This document shows, one piece after another, positions 36,744-45,952 of a stretch of 64,000 bases of DNA. The notes beneath the pieces are model-generated. The model made no database searches. It saw only the letters and a program-made list of their open reading frames with translations, and was not told the origin of the DNA. Within the stretch, counting starts at the first letter, position 1, and each line of letters starts with the position of its first letter. The stretch is taken from assembly GCF_029892445.1 (NCBI RefSeq), contig NZ_JARXVJ010000001.1:4492318-4556317 (forward strand), in the 5' to 3' direction. A program made the translations under genes and the position numbers. The stretch comes from Chryseobacterium sp. H1D6B. GTDB lineage: Bacteria > Bacteroidota > Bacteroidia > Flavobacteriales > Weeksellaceae.

Positions 36744-37829
36744 TTATTTTGTAGGTAATTTATATACTTTTATTCCATAATTACTTGGATTAGCACGATG
36801 AAAATTGCCCTTAGTAATAATTTCCTCCACAAATCTAAAATTACCTGTTTTTATTCCGTATTGAATAGCTGCATTCATTCTATGATTACCATCTGTCAAG
36901 ATATACTTTCCTTCGTGAATGTAGCCCGCTCCTCCAGTGGATTTATATGTTCCACTTACCATTTGTTCATAATAACTAGTTACAACATTTGGGTCAATTC
37001 CCCGTTGGGCACTTTTAATCCCATTAGATTCCGCTTCTGCAGAAATTTGAGAGGCTAATGAAGAGCCTTTATTAAATTTCAAAAGCTTAAAGGCTTTTCC
37101 TAAGCCCTTTAAAACATAAATTCCTGTGACTTCATAAAATGCAGTTTCAGTAAATGCGTGTATAAAATTATCATCTGCTTTATCAAATTCTTTGTGTTCA
37201 ACAAAATAATCATCATCACCACAAAAAAATGAATTGACTGTATTTCCAATTTGTGCCCCAAGATTACCAGTATTTTTATGATATTTCTTCCCGCCAATAG
37301 TCACAAGTTCTTTGAGTGATTCACCTTCTGACATTCCAGAAGAAGAACCTGTCTTACGAATATTTTTCTTTTTTTTATCATCTTCTCCACCATCAAATGT
37401 ACCATTCCCATTATTAGTCCAAGTGCTGGAACCAGAAGTGTTATCCCACATTTCTTGTAAAGAACTAACTGGCATCATTCCATCAGGATCTACAAACCTT
37501 ATTGGGTTATTAAATGCATAATTATAGGGAGTCCATCTTCTCGAAACTTCCGCCAGCGGATCAACAACACCCCATCTTCCAAGATCAGGCATATAAGATC
37601 TCGCCCCGTAATCATACATCCCAGACTCCTCTTGCAATTCTTTACCTTTATACTGGTATTTATAAGCAGGGTTTCCGTTCAGGACATTATATCCTTCATG
37701 CTTTAACCCAAACGGATAATAGTTATTTTCTTCAAGAACTTCTGCTCCGGAGCCGTTGTTTAAGTAGCTTAAACGCACATTTCCTAAATGATCCGTATAA
37801 TTGTAAATATAAAGGAAATGAACGAACAA
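36744..37829 (-). CDS. orphan Rhs tip module B with ParB-like C-terminal domain
   Basis: Open frame of 361 codons beginning at a TTG in front of YIYNYTDHLGNVRLSYLNN; no ATG. Standard core to FVDPDGMMP (~residue 119), a low-complexity linker (SGSSTWTNNGNGTFDGGEDDKKKK), then a toxin region ending QMVSGTYKSTGGAGYIHEGKYILTDGNHRMNAAIQYG. The DGNHRMNAA motif matches the ParB/Srx-type nuclease pocket (GNHR.AA), so a DNase/NTPase activity is plausible. Immunity gene follows at 6 bp. Confidence 0.7.
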   Translation of the reverse strand: MFVHFLYIYNYTDHLGNVRLSYLNNGSGAEVLEENNYYPFGLKHEGYNVLNGNPAYKYQYKGKELQEESGMYDYGARSYMPDLGRWGVVDPLAEVSRRWTPYNYAFNNPIRFVDPDGMMPVSSLQEMWDNTSGSSTWTNNGNGTFDGGEDDKKKKNIRKTGSSSGMSEGESLKELVTIGGKKYHKNTGNLGAQIGNTVNSFFCGDDDYFVEHKEFDKADDNFIHAFTETAFYEVTGIYVLKGLGKAFKLLKFNKGSSLASQISAEAESNGIKSAQRGIDPNVVTSYYEQMVSGTYKSTGGAGYIHEGKYILTDGNHRMNAAIQYGIKTGNFRFVEEIITKGNFHRANPSNYGIKVYKLPTK

Positions 37830-37913
37830 GACAAAGATTGGTTACAACTAACTATCTGTGATTATAAAGCTAAAAAAGCATATTCATAAAAAATATTGCA
37901 ATATTATAAACAG

Positions 37914-37941
37914 AAACCCCACTTCAATTGCGGTGGGGTTT
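37914..37941 (-). terminator. terminator after the tandem immunity pair
   Basis: AAACCCCAC / GTGGGGTTT around a 10-nt loop; overlaps the last codons of the gene ending at 37924. The A-run side becomes the T-run of the minus-strand transcript. Confidence 0.7.
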
Positions 37942-38232
37942 GTTGTTATAGTTTAATATATTAGAGATTTTGGGTAGAGTGCTGACCAGCTTTTCAATAA
38001 AAAATTCTTTATTATACAAATTATCATTCGCTCTTTCAAAGAAGTCTCTTGATACTGATAATACAAGGGTTTCAAAAAGCCCATTTTCAATTTTTTCAAT
38101 TTTGATTTTAATATCTGGATTTATAACAATATAATCACCCATATTTATCTCTCCTTGAACATTACATGTTATTAAATAATATTCACTTCCATGATTATAA
38201 AACATATTTTGCATCAAAATTTTAGTCATCAT
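37924..38232 (-). CDS. putative immunity protein, paralogue 2 of tip C
   Basis: 102 residues, cytoplasmic. Clearly paralogous to the gene before it: TKILMQNMFYNHGSEYYLITCNVQGEINMGDYIVINPDIKIKIEKIENGLFETLVLSV. The G.INxGDYI....KI.I..IE.GL pattern resembles the beta-barrel of translation factor domain 2, which can mimic EF-Tu; this similarity is only impressionistic. Its start overlaps the end of the preceding gene by one base. Confidence 0.6.
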   Translation of the reverse strand: MMTKILMQNMFYNHGSEYYLITCNVQGEINMGDYIVINPDIKIKIEKIENGLFETLVLSVSRDFFERANDNLYNKEFFIEKLVSTLPKISNILNYNNKPHRN

Positions 38233-38495
38233 TAGCTATACCTTTTCTGAACTAAAAACTCATTATTATACAAAAAATCATAGTTAATTTCTGGATTTGA
38301 AAGAGATTCTTTTTTTACAGAAAGAGACAAAACACCATATAGTCCCTCTTCGATATTAATAATTTCAACCTTAATATTTTCTTTTAATATAATATAATCT
38401 CCAATATTTATTAATCCAGAAGGTTTACATGATAAAGATAAATAGTTATCATTTTGAAAATCTCTAAAAATGTTTTGAATTAAAATTTTAGTCAT
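38232..38495 (-). CDS. putative immunity protein, paralogue 1 of tip C
   Basis: 87 residues: MTKILIQNIFRDFQNDNYLSLSCKPSGLINIGDYIILKENIKVEIINIEEGLYGVLSLSVKKE. Lies 10 bp after the stop of the broken GNAT-like tip, followed at once by a paralogue, so the immunity gene has been duplicated in tandem here as well. Confidence 0.6.
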   Translation of the reverse strand: MTKILIQNIFRDFQNDNYLSLSCKPSGLINIGDYIILKENIKVEIINIEEGLYGVLSLSVKKESLSNPEINYDFLYNNEFLVQKRYS

Positions 38496-38505
38496 CTTTT
38501 TATTA

Positions 38506-39585
38506 TTATTTCGAAAACGTAGCTTTTATTCCATTTTGCATTGGTTGCACATTGACGCTATTAAAACCATTTGTTTTCGCTTGATTTCCAGACCAAGTGC
38601 TCCATGCTGCTTCGGTTGGGCTTGCCCCTTTTTGTATAGCATTATTATACTGAATTAAATTGTCTGATATTCCTTTTTGATAAAGATTAATACTCTTTAC
38701 CCAATTAGCTTCAAATGCAGAAGCATCTTCAACAGCCGTACTGAATATTTTAGAACCAATTCCCATTCCCTGCATATCTTTTGATAAGTTGATTTCTATT
38801 TTTACAGCACTTCCTGCATAATCAATAACACCGACTTGTGTATTACTAGAATAAGCTACAGTCTTAATAGGACTTGTTTCAGTAAATATCACTTCTGGAG
38901 TGGCTTTTATAGCTCTGGATACATTTGTAACCCTTCCATATCCACCAAACATATTATAACTACCACCGCCAAAATCTAACATTTCTTCATGTTTACTATT
39001 TCCGATTAATCGGAAAATTCTATCTAACTTAGTTTCTCATTCATTGTAAAAAGGACTTCCCTGCCATTGACGATAAGAATTTAATCCTCCATATTTATCA
39101 GCATTAGTCTTTGGACTGTATGTCGTTGTAAAAGCACTTTTAATACCATTCCAAACCCTACCCAAGAAATTACTTGTCTTTCTTCTTCCAATAATTATAA
39201 CTTCTTCTATATCTTGTGTTCTAAGAGTTTTACCATCACTTCCGTCTCCTGGTCCTCCTGCTGGAGCTCTTCCATCTGGATCAACAAAATTAATTGGATT
39301 ATTAAACACATAGTTGTAAGGGCTATATCTTCTCATCATTTCCGCAAGCGGATCAACCACACCCCATCTTCCAAGATCCGGCATATACATTCTTGCCCCG
39401 TAATCATACATCCCAGACTCCTCCTGCAGCTCTTTACCGTTATATTGGTATTTATAAGCAGGATTTCCATTCAGGACATTATAACCTTCATGCTTTAACC
39501 CAAAAGGATAATAATTATTTTCTTCAAGAACTTCTGCTCCGGAGCCGTTGTTAGAGTAGCTCACACGTACATTTCCTAAATGATC
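38506..39585 (-). pseudogene. orphan Rhs tip module C with GNAT-like domain, split by a nonsense codon
   Basis: A single reading frame from the DHLGN block (39585) to 38506 is interrupted by TGA at 39037-39039, where the sister module at 49697-50617 reads GGA (FYNEGETK). Core and linker (RAPAGGPGDGSDGKTLRTQDIEEVIIIGRRKTSNF) match that sister closely up to GGGSYNMFGGYG. The C-terminal ~130 residues differ and contain KDMQGMGIGSKIFSTAVEDA, similar to GNAT motif A, followed by GASPTEAAWSTWSG. So the toxin is not made as one chain unless the stop is read through. Confidence 0.75.
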
Positions 39586-39647
39586 TGTATAATTGTAAAT
39601 ATACTTATTATTTCAAAAAATTGTTTATTAATCAAACTATAAAAAAT

Positions 39648-39671
39648 AGAGCCACTATACAAGTGGCCCTG
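39648..39671 (-). terminator. inter-module terminator/boundary element, copy 2 (diverged)
   Basis: GAGCCAC...GTGGCC hairpin just upstream of the Rhs core of module C, followed by GATTAATGATACAGATACAAGAGAG. It is degenerate compared with the copies at 43958 and 49394. Confidence 0.6.
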
Positions 39672-39772
39672 ATTAATGATACAGATACAAGAGAGCCACG
39701 CGTCAACGTGGAGATAGTCAAGTTAAAATGAATATAAAGCTTACCTCTCTTCTAGATTATTTTATTTTAAAG

Positions 39773-40117
39773 TTATTCTTTCACCAGAAATAATTCCTTA
39801 TTAATAATTCCTTTTCTTACAAAGAATATTTTTTTTCCCTTAACTTTTAATGTAATAGTAGTGGGAGGAAAACCCACACTTGATGAGTCTAAATGACAAA
39901 TAAGTAAATCATTTTTCTGTATACACTTTCCTGATGACATATCTCTAATAGTATGGATTTCAGTTTTCTCAATAGAGTTGTCTGAATTAATTTTTACTTG
40001 AAAAAAAGCACTTTTATCCTTAGAATTTCTTGTATTATAAGTTCCGTATATGTTTTTATTACACGAAATAAAAGTAAATATTAGAATTATTATAAGGCAT
40101 AAATTGTAAATTTTCAT
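39773..40117 (-). CDS. putative lipoprotein immunity protein for tip D
   Basis: 114 residues. Lipoprotein signal MKIYNLCLIIILIFTFISC with Cys19, then NKNIYGTYNTRNSKDKSAFFQVKINSDNSIEKTEI, a lipocalin-like start often seen in small Bacteroidota lipoproteins. Downstream of the frameshifted metallopeptidase tip. Periplasmic location would fit a toxin acting there. Confidence 0.6.
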   Translation of the reverse strand: MKIYNLCLIIILIFTFISCNKNIYGTYNTRNSKDKSAFFQVKINSDNSIEKTEIHTIRDMSSGKCIQKNDLLICHLDSSSVGFPPTTITLKVKGKKIFFVRKGIINKELFLVKE

Positions 40118-40158
40118 AATTATTTTTTTTGTTTATTTATAGGTTGATATGTTGTATT

Positions 40159-41173
40159 TCATAATCGAAATGCTACATTATATTTATCAGCATATGACTG
40201 AGGATTTAATCTAATTTTGGCTGCTTCTGGATGGTTTACAGCATTAAAAGGTCCTATGGGAATTCTATCATCATATCCCTTTTTGGTTATAACTTCTGAA
40301 GCCGACATTATCTGTTCATTTGCCCCAAATAGATCTCCTCGTTTATAAGCTTCAAACTCATCTGTTAAGTCATAGAATAAAAGATTTCCTTTGATCAGGT
40401 TTGCATTTCCTCCACTCTCAGTAAGTCCCAGAGAAATTTCACCTATTTCGAATTGATACATATGTTTAAGTTCATGTGCAAAGAGATCTAAACTAGAATT
40501 ACTACCTGTAGAAAGTGTTAATTGTAATCTGTTATTTTTGCTATTGTAAGTAGCTTGATTTGCCGTGTATTTATTTCCCATTGCATCAGTTTGAGTTGCT
40601 CCAAAGTCTTTAACAACATCATAGACTTGATTAGAACCTGCCATGACATTAATTTCATCAATAACAACAGATAAATCTTTATTCCGCTGATTATAATATT
40701 CTATTTTTTCTTTCCATTCATTTATTCTTTTCTCACTTCCTCCTTTATTAATACGTGATTGATAATCAGCAATTTCAACATCATTACTTTTTCTTTGTGC
40801 TTTTTACTTTTGCTATTAATTTATTTACCCAAACCCAAGCATCATCAGTAAATTCATTTCCATCAACATCTAAATATAATATAGGATTATTTCCAGCGTA
40901 ATGATATGGTGAAAAAGATAAATATTTTTCCGATTTTCCATCCATTACACCCCATTTTCCTAGTTCAGGCACATAAAATATCGCCCCGTAATCATACATG
41001 TCAGACTCCTCCTGCAGCTCTTTTCCGTTATATTGGTATTTATAAGCAGGGTTTCCGTTCAGGACATTATATCCTTCATGCTTTAACCCAAAAGGATAAT
41101 AATTATTTTCTTCAAGAACTTCTGCTCGGGAGCCGTTGTTTAAGTAGCTTAAACGCACATTTCCTAAATGATC
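40159..41173 (-). pseudogene. orphan Rhs tip module D, HExxH metallopeptidase-like, frameshifted
   Basis: The core (EENNYYPFGLKHEGYN...QEESDMYDYGAIFYVPELGKWGVMD...YLDVDG) reads to VKSTKKK and stops at 40784. A one-base shift in the A-rich CACAAAGAAAAAGTAATG puts it back in frame: SNDVEIADYQSRINKGGSEK...VVIDEINVMAGSNQ..., ending at 40159. The second half has FAHELKHMYQFEIGEISLG, a zinc-peptidase-like HExxH. Either a broken gene or a programmed slip at the A-run; decay is the simpler reading. Confidence 0.7.
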
Positions 41174-41226
41174 TGAGTAATATATACTTATTTTTGAAAA
41201 TATTTGACATGAACAACAAATAACAA

Positions 41227-41276
41227 AACCACTTATCTGTGGCTTTATTTATCTTATGAAACGAGCGAGACGATCA
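41227..41276 (-). terminator. inter-module boundary element, copy 3
   Basis: AACCACTTATCTGTGGCTTT hairpin then TTTATCTTATGAAACGAGCGAGACGATC. Nearly identical, with ~165 bp of flanks, to the element at 45880-45929, which shows a duplicated module boundary. Confidence 0.7.
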
Positions 41277-41299
41277 TTTCAGTATGTACATTTTTTGTA

Positions 41300-42064
41300 T
41301 TATTTCTCTTTTATCCACTCTTGTCCCTGCCATACTAAAGTATTTTTATCTTTTATATATACATAGCTATGGTTATATGATTCGAACTCATAAAAACATC
41401 GATTAAAGAAAGGTAGTTTAATCGTGAAATAATTATATTCGCTTATATCAACCTTTTCATTAAATATTTCAAACATTGCTCTACTTTTATACATCGTATT
41501 TCCATTAAGCGTTGATTCTAATTTAAAGTTTATTTCACTAACATTTAGTGGTAAAAAACGAAAATATTTCTTTTTTGGCAAAGAAATTTTCGATTGATCA
41601 GTAGAAAACCTATTTGTTCCATTGAAATAATATATCAAAGTTACGGGACGAAATTCATCAGGAAATACTACTTCTAAATAAATACTATCACTAGAAAGCT
41701 TCTTTTCTTTTTTTAATTCATATTTAAATCCATCCTGTTTCAAATAATTATCTTCGCTTGTTAAATCAACAATATCATTACTTATTTGTTTCCATTCTCC
41801 TTTTGAAGCATATTCACACTGTTCTACCACAGGTGAAAAATCGGCTCTGGCATGAAACAAAATATAAGTATTGTTTTCATACAATACCAATTTCTCATAG
41901 TTTACATCAGACAGAGCCTGATATAATTTCCCGCCATTTTTCAGAAAATACACACCATTTATATCATTTTTCTTTTGTCCCATTAAGAATGATGATTGGA
42001 AAAATAATAAAAGTATTATAAGTAAATATTGAAATACTTTTTCGATCTTAATTTTATAAATCAT
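41300..42064 (-). CDS. putative immunity protein, paralogue of the one at 45953-46702
   Basis: 254 residues with an N-terminal signal/anchor (VFQYLLIILLLFFQSSFLMGQ). Shares with 45953-46702 the segments GKLYQALSDVNYEKLVLYENNTYILFHA, DFSPVVEQCEYASKGEWKQI, FDQCFY-like NRCFYEFESYNHSYVYIKDKNTLVWQGQEWIKEK. Its partner toxin is missing: only a 71-codon fragment lies upstream. Predicted periplasmic; an orphan immunity gene. Confidence 0.65.
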   Translation of the reverse strand: MIYKIKIEKVFQYLLIILLLFFQSSFLMGQKKNDINGVYFLKNGGKLYQALSDVNYEKLVLYENNTYILFHARADFSPVVEQCEYASKGEWKQISNDIVDLTSEDNYLKQDGFKYELKKEKKLSSDSIYLEVVFPDEFRPVTLIYYFNGTNRFSTDQSKISLPKKKYFRFLPLNVSEINFKLESTLNGNTMYKSRAMFEIFNEKVDISEYNYFTIKLPFFNRCFYEFESYNHSYVYIKDKNTLVWQGQEWIKEK

Positions 42065-42070
42065 TAATTG

Positions 42071-42286
42071 CTATTTATACAAATTTGTTGTTGGACTTGA
42101 TAATTCAATTACAGATTCGTCATTAATTTCACTTATTGAACTAGCACCAGATGGAAAACTGGTTATATCATAAGAATTTCTTCTCTCTTTTTCTGAAAAG
42201 ATATAAAAAATTTTCACTTTTATATTATTCCTGAAAATACAAAAAAAGGTAAAATTTCTACCTTTTTTGTGTTTGACAAGTGTCAT
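42071..42286 (-). pseudogene. possible toxin-tail remnant next to an orphan immunity gene
   Basis: 71-codon frame ending EKERRNSYDITSFPSGASSISEINDESVIELSSPTTNLYK, 6 bp ahead of the immunity gene, the usual toxin-immunity spacing. No Rhs core precedes it. It may be the last part of a deleted toxin tip; as a free-standing gene it is not convincing. Confidence 0.3.
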
Positions 42287-42345
42287 CTAATTTCTTGAAA
42301 ATAAATATTTAAACTGCTAAAATATAAGAAATCCAAAAAATTATA

Positions 42346-42897
42346 TTAGTGACTGCTAATTCCTTCTGAACAAGGTATTACGCATTTACTATTCAATTTT
42401 TCCTCCTTTACACTTTTATATATGCAGTCAAAATCTATTTCCTGAACGTTATCTTTTAAATAATTTAATATATATTTCGAACTTTTGTCATGAAAAATTT
42501 TCTTGATTGAATTAATAAAATATAAAAGATCATTTTTTGAAAACCCAGAGAGTTTATAGCTGTTATTTTCAGAGTCAATTGCCAAAATATATGTATCGCA
42601 AAATGAAGAGTTAAATAAAACAACTAGTTTATCACGATCATATTTTACATCATTCTTTTTAAGATTAAATTTTAAAATTTTAAAATTTTCATCCAAATAA
42701 ATCGAAGAAGTTTTTACTATGTCAAATTGTATGTCTATTAATTCAGGGTCATAATATTTATTTTTATCATTTTTACCTTGAATTGTTAAAATACCATCTT
42801 CAATTAAATTCATTGTAAACTTTTCATTTACAGTTTGAGAAAAAAGAAAGTTTGATATAAAAATTGTAAATGCTAGTATATAGTATGACTTGTACAT
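42346..42897 (-). CDS. putative secreted immunity protein for tip E
   Basis: 183 residues. Signal peptide MYKSYYILAFTIFISNFLFSQ. The rest is charged and strand-rich (FTMNLIEDGILTIQGKNDKNKYYDPELIDIQFDIVKTSSIYLDENFK) and ends CVIPCSEGISSH. It starts 2 bp after the stop of the metallopeptidase-like tip. No family recognised. Confidence 0.6.
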   Translation of the reverse strand: MYKSYYILAFTIFISNFLFSQTVNEKFTMNLIEDGILTIQGKNDKNKYYDPELIDIQFDIVKTSSIYLDENFKILKFNLKKNDVKYDRDKLVVLFNSSFCDTYILAIDSENNSYKLSGFSKNDLLYFINSIKKIFHDKSSKYILNYLKDNVQEIDFDCIYKSVKEEKLNSKCVIPCSEGISSH

Positions 42898-42899
42898 AA

Positions 42900-43888
42900 T
42901 TATTTTATTATTTGAAATTTACTCATTTGTCTTAGTATAAAATTTTCTTGCCAATCCATAGCTGTCTTAGATTGAAAAGTATTTCTATTTGCTGGAGCTT
43001 GGCAATTAATAGTACCAGAATCTCCAGCTCCTTGAGATCTTGCCTGTGCTGGATTCATAGCAATATTATAAGCATGACCCATTTCATGAGAAAAAGCTCC
43101 TGAGAACGGAGATATCTTCTTCAAATCAACGTTGTTGTGATTGAATGAATTCCAAAATATTGGGAATTACCATTTGTGTCTTTTGTAGATGTAAACGCAG
43201 TTGCTGTAAATGCTCCTCCATAAGATGTTGCTTCTCCAGATTTAACTACAATATCAATACTATGAGTTGCACCGTTTGCGTCTTTATACTGCAAATTATT
43301 GGCTAAATTAAAATTATCTGGATCCATACCTTTAAAATTATTTATAACAGATTGAATACCTTTTTCCACCGCAATACTTTTATTTAAATTTCCTTGCGCT
43401 TCATTTAAACCTTTTACAATGGTTTGATATTTGTTAAAATCACCCTTAGATTCAAAATCATTTTTTGTTAAATTTTTATTACCTGCATACTGCGAAGTCA
43501 CAATTGATTGACGTTGTTTTACATCCCTTTCAAGCTTCATTCTATTTTCTGTCTCACCATTAATTATTTCCATTCCATTAGGATCAATAAAAATCACTGG
43601 GTTATTTCCTGCATATACATATGGCGCAGAATCTGCATACTTCTCCGCAAGCGGATCAACAACTCCCCATCTTCCAAGATCAGGCATATAAAATCTCGCC
43701 CCGTAATCATACATCCCAGACTCCTCCTGCAGCTCTTTACCGTTATATTGGTATTTATAAGCAGGATTTCCATTCAGCACGTTATAACCCTCATGCTTTA
43801 ACCCAAAAGGATAATAATTATTTTCTTCAAGAACTTCTGCTCCGGAGCCGTTGTTTAAGTAGCTTAAACGCACATTTCCTAAATGATC
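42900..43888 (-). pseudogene. orphan Rhs tip module E, HEMGH metallopeptidase-like, frameshifted
   Basis: Core to FIDPNGMEI, then a helical linker (VKQRQSIVTSQYAGNKNLTKNDFESKGDFNKYQTIVKGLNEAQGN) and a strand-rich part ending FGIHSITTTLI, stop 43121. In the neighbouring frame the sequence runs on from the ACAACAACG repeat as NNVDLKKISPFSGAFSHEMGHAYNIAMNPAQARSQG...MSKFQIIK to 42900. SHEMGH is the zinc site, so the frameshift separates the catalytic motif from the Rhs core. The ACA/ACG repeat is a plausible slippage site. Confidence 0.75.
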
Positions 43889-43957
43889 TGTATAATTGTA
43901 AATATACTTTTTATTCCGAAAATCATTTTATACTGAATTTAATAATACTTTAAAAAA

Positions 43958-44017
43958 CAGAGCCATCCTATATATAGAGTGGCTCTGATTATTCTTAGAG
44001 ATACGAGCGAGACGCTC
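43958..44017 (-). terminator. inter-module terminator/boundary element, copy 4 (best preserved)
   Basis: CAGAGCC...GGCTCTG hairpin, then ATTATTCTTAGAGATACGAGCGAGACGCTC. The last part holds GAGCGAGACGCTC, an imperfect dyad (GAGCG/CGCTC). Recurs upstream of several Rhs cores. Confidence 0.75.
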
Positions 44018-44041
44018 ACACCACAGAAAGAATTTATTATT

Positions 44042-44824
44042 TCATAAACATCCTTTCTTTTTAAGGAGTTCTTTTATCTCTTGATATTCCCTAGATGATT
44101 TAAATTTAGAATCCTCTTTTTCTAATGTTCTCATATAAATATCTAATAAATTATCGTTGTCCCCTTTTTTATATAAAACCTGATTACAATCGGCTCCATG
44201 TTTCAAAAGATATAAGACAATATTATAATTACTTCGTAGAACTGCCGAAGATATTGCTGAACCATTTGAGCCCTTTTTATAATCTATTTCTGCTCCATTT
44301 CCAACTAAAAGCTTTACCATTTTCAAATTTCCTGTACGCGAGGCAGCAATTAATGCTGTCCTATTTGTTTTTTGTTCTTCTTTTCCTTTGCTACACTCTA
44401 TATAATTCACATTCGCTTTGTATTTAATCAACTCTTCTGCATATTTAGTTCTATCCTCAAAGTCTTCTGAAGCTACAATCAATGGAGTACTACAATGAAA
44501 AGAATCTGCAATATTAGGATTTGCTCCTAATTTTAACAATTCTTTAAATCCCTTATAGTTGTTGTTAAAAATACTTAAATGCAACAGAGTATTTCCGTAT
44601 TTTTTTTCCTGATAATTAATGATTTTTGTATTTTTATTTACTTCTTCATCTATTTTATCTACATCATCATCCCAGACTGCTTTTGCTAAATTCCATGCAG
44701 GAGTATCCTGAAACAGTCTATAATCATCTCCTAAAAGTTTACTTTTATCTATTTTTTTATCCTTGTCGATTTTATTACAACCAACTATAGTAAACAATAA
44801 AATATATAATATAATTTTTTTCAT
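44042..44824 (-). CDS. ankyrin-repeat lipoprotein, immunity for the lipase tip
   Basis: 260 residues. Lipoprotein signal MKKIILYILLFTIVGC (Cys16). Ankyrin repeats from ~78: YGNTLLHLSIFNNNYKGFKELLKLGANPNIAD, STPLIVASEDFEDRTKYAEELIKYKANVNYIE, RTALIAASRTGNLKMVKLLVGNGAEIDYKK, GSAISSAVLRSNYNIVLYLLKHGADCNQV. Ankyrin lipoproteins are known immunity partners of secreted phospholipase effectors acting in the periplasm. Starts 6 bp after the lipase tip. Confidence 0.85.
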   Translation of the reverse strand: MKKIILYILLFTIVGCNKIDKDKKIDKSKLLGDDYRLFQDTPAWNLAKAVWDDDVDKIDEEVNKNTKIINYQEKKYGNTLLHLSIFNNNYKGFKELLKLGANPNIADSFHCSTPLIVASEDFEDRTKYAEELIKYKANVNYIECSKGKEEQKTNRTALIAASRTGNLKMVKLLVGNGAEIDYKKGSNGSAISSAVLRSNYNIVLYLLKHGADCNQVLYKKGDNDNLLDIYMRTLEKEDSKFKSSREYQEIKELLKKKGCL

Positions 44825-44830
44825 TTTATC

Positions 44831-45826
44831 TTATTTCTTTTTATATTGACTTGCTTTTATGCCATATTCATTTAAAACTGTATCTATGCTATGTCCTCCT
44901 AGAGCCGTAACAAGTGTTTTAGTCTGTCTAATATAATGTCTATTTCCGTTAACATCTGGTACGAATTGACCTAAAGCAGTATGCCCATTTTGCATTTTAT
45001 TTAAAGGATCAGTTGTCATTATATATGCATCAATTTTAGATTCTGACTTAAAAATATTGACTCCACCATCTATAAGTTTGGTCATATCACCTACACCTGC
45101 AGCATTAAATGTCATAGCACTTCGATCCGTCACTAAAGCATTCAGAGCAGCTAATCCTCCGCCTAAAGAATGACCTACAAAAGTAAGCTCTGTACTTCCT
45201 AACTGTTTAGATATAGCTTCTGCATTTTCAGTAGACTGAGAATATTGTTTTGATGCTCCTAATGGCTGCTTAATATCTGCAATTCCGTCTTTAATATCTT
45301 CTGTTCCTGCTGTAACATAAGAATATTCTGTAACTTTACCATTAACACGCTCGTAAACTTGTGATTTAAAGCCTGATGATTTATCTAAATCTACACCAAA
45401 ATCTCTTTTAGAAACTTTCCAGCCACCAGTCAAAATATTATCTTCCTTATCACCATATACATGCGCTGCCATTGCAGCAGCTTCTTTAGGCGTAGGCTTT
45501 AACGCTTGCCTCCCATCAGGATCAATAAAATTAATCGGATTATTAAATGCATAATTATAAGGGCTATATCTTGTCATCTTCTCTGCAAGCGGATCAACAA
45601 CTCCCCATCTTCCAAGATCAGGCATATAGAATCTTGCGCCGTAATCATACATGCCAGATTCTTCCTGCAGTTCTTTACCGTTATACTGGTACTTATAAGC
45701 AGGGTTTCCGTTCAGGACATTATATCCTTCATGCTTTAACCCAAAAGGGTAATAATTATTTTTTTCAAGAACTTCTGCTCCGGAGCCGTTGTTTAAGTAG
45801 CTTAAACGCACATTTGCTAAATGATC
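44831..45826 (-). CDS. orphan Rhs tip module F with class 3 lipase toxin
   Basis: Intact frame from the DHLAN block (45826; the usual GN is AN) to 44831. Standard core to FIDPDGRQA, then an alpha/beta hydrolase: AAMAAHVYGD, the nucleophile elbow TFVGHSLGGGLAALNAL, TFNAAGVGD, a likely acid in KIDAYIMTTDPLN and His in ALGGHSIDTVL. This matches lipase class 3 effectors (phospholipases that attack membranes of rivals). Cognate immunity: the ankyrin lipoprotein. No ATG precedes the core. Confidence 0.85.
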   Translation of the reverse strand, partial: DHLANVRLSYLNNGSGAEVLEKNNYYPFGLKHEGYNVLNGNPAYKYQYNGKELQEESGMYDYGARFYMPDLGRWGVVDPLAEKMTRYSPYNYAFNNPINFIDPDGRQALKPTPKEAAAMAAHVYGDKEDNILTGGWKVSKRDFGVDLDKSSGFKSQVYERVNGKVTEYSYVTAGTEDIKDGIADIKQPLGASKQYSQSTENAEAISKQLGSTELTFVGHSLGGGLAALNALVTDRSAMTFNAAGVGDMTKLIDGGVNIFKSESKIDAYIMTTDPLNKMQNGHTALGQFVPDVNGNRHYIRQTKTLVTALGGHSIDTVLNEYGIKASQYKKK

Positions 45827-45879
45827 TGAGTAATATATACTTATTTTTGAAAATATTTGACATGAACAACAAATAACAA

Positions 45880-45929
45880 AGCCACTTATCTGTGGCTTTA
45901 TTTATCTTATGACACGAGTGAGACAATCA
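45880..45929 (-). terminator. inter-module boundary element, copy 5
   Basis: AAGCCACTTATCTGTGGCTTT hairpin followed by ATTTATCTTATGACACGAGTGAGAC. Sister of the element at 41227, including the flanking ATATTTGACATGAACAACAA. Confidence 0.7.
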
Positions 45930-45952
45930 TGTCAGTCTGTATATTTCTTATG

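Noticed and set aside
37514..37861. Plus-strand frames opposite every Rhs core (also at 41.0, 43.6, 45.5, 47.4 and 49.1 kb)
   Set aside because: They are antisense shadows of the conserved Rhs core; their similarity to one another only reflects that core.
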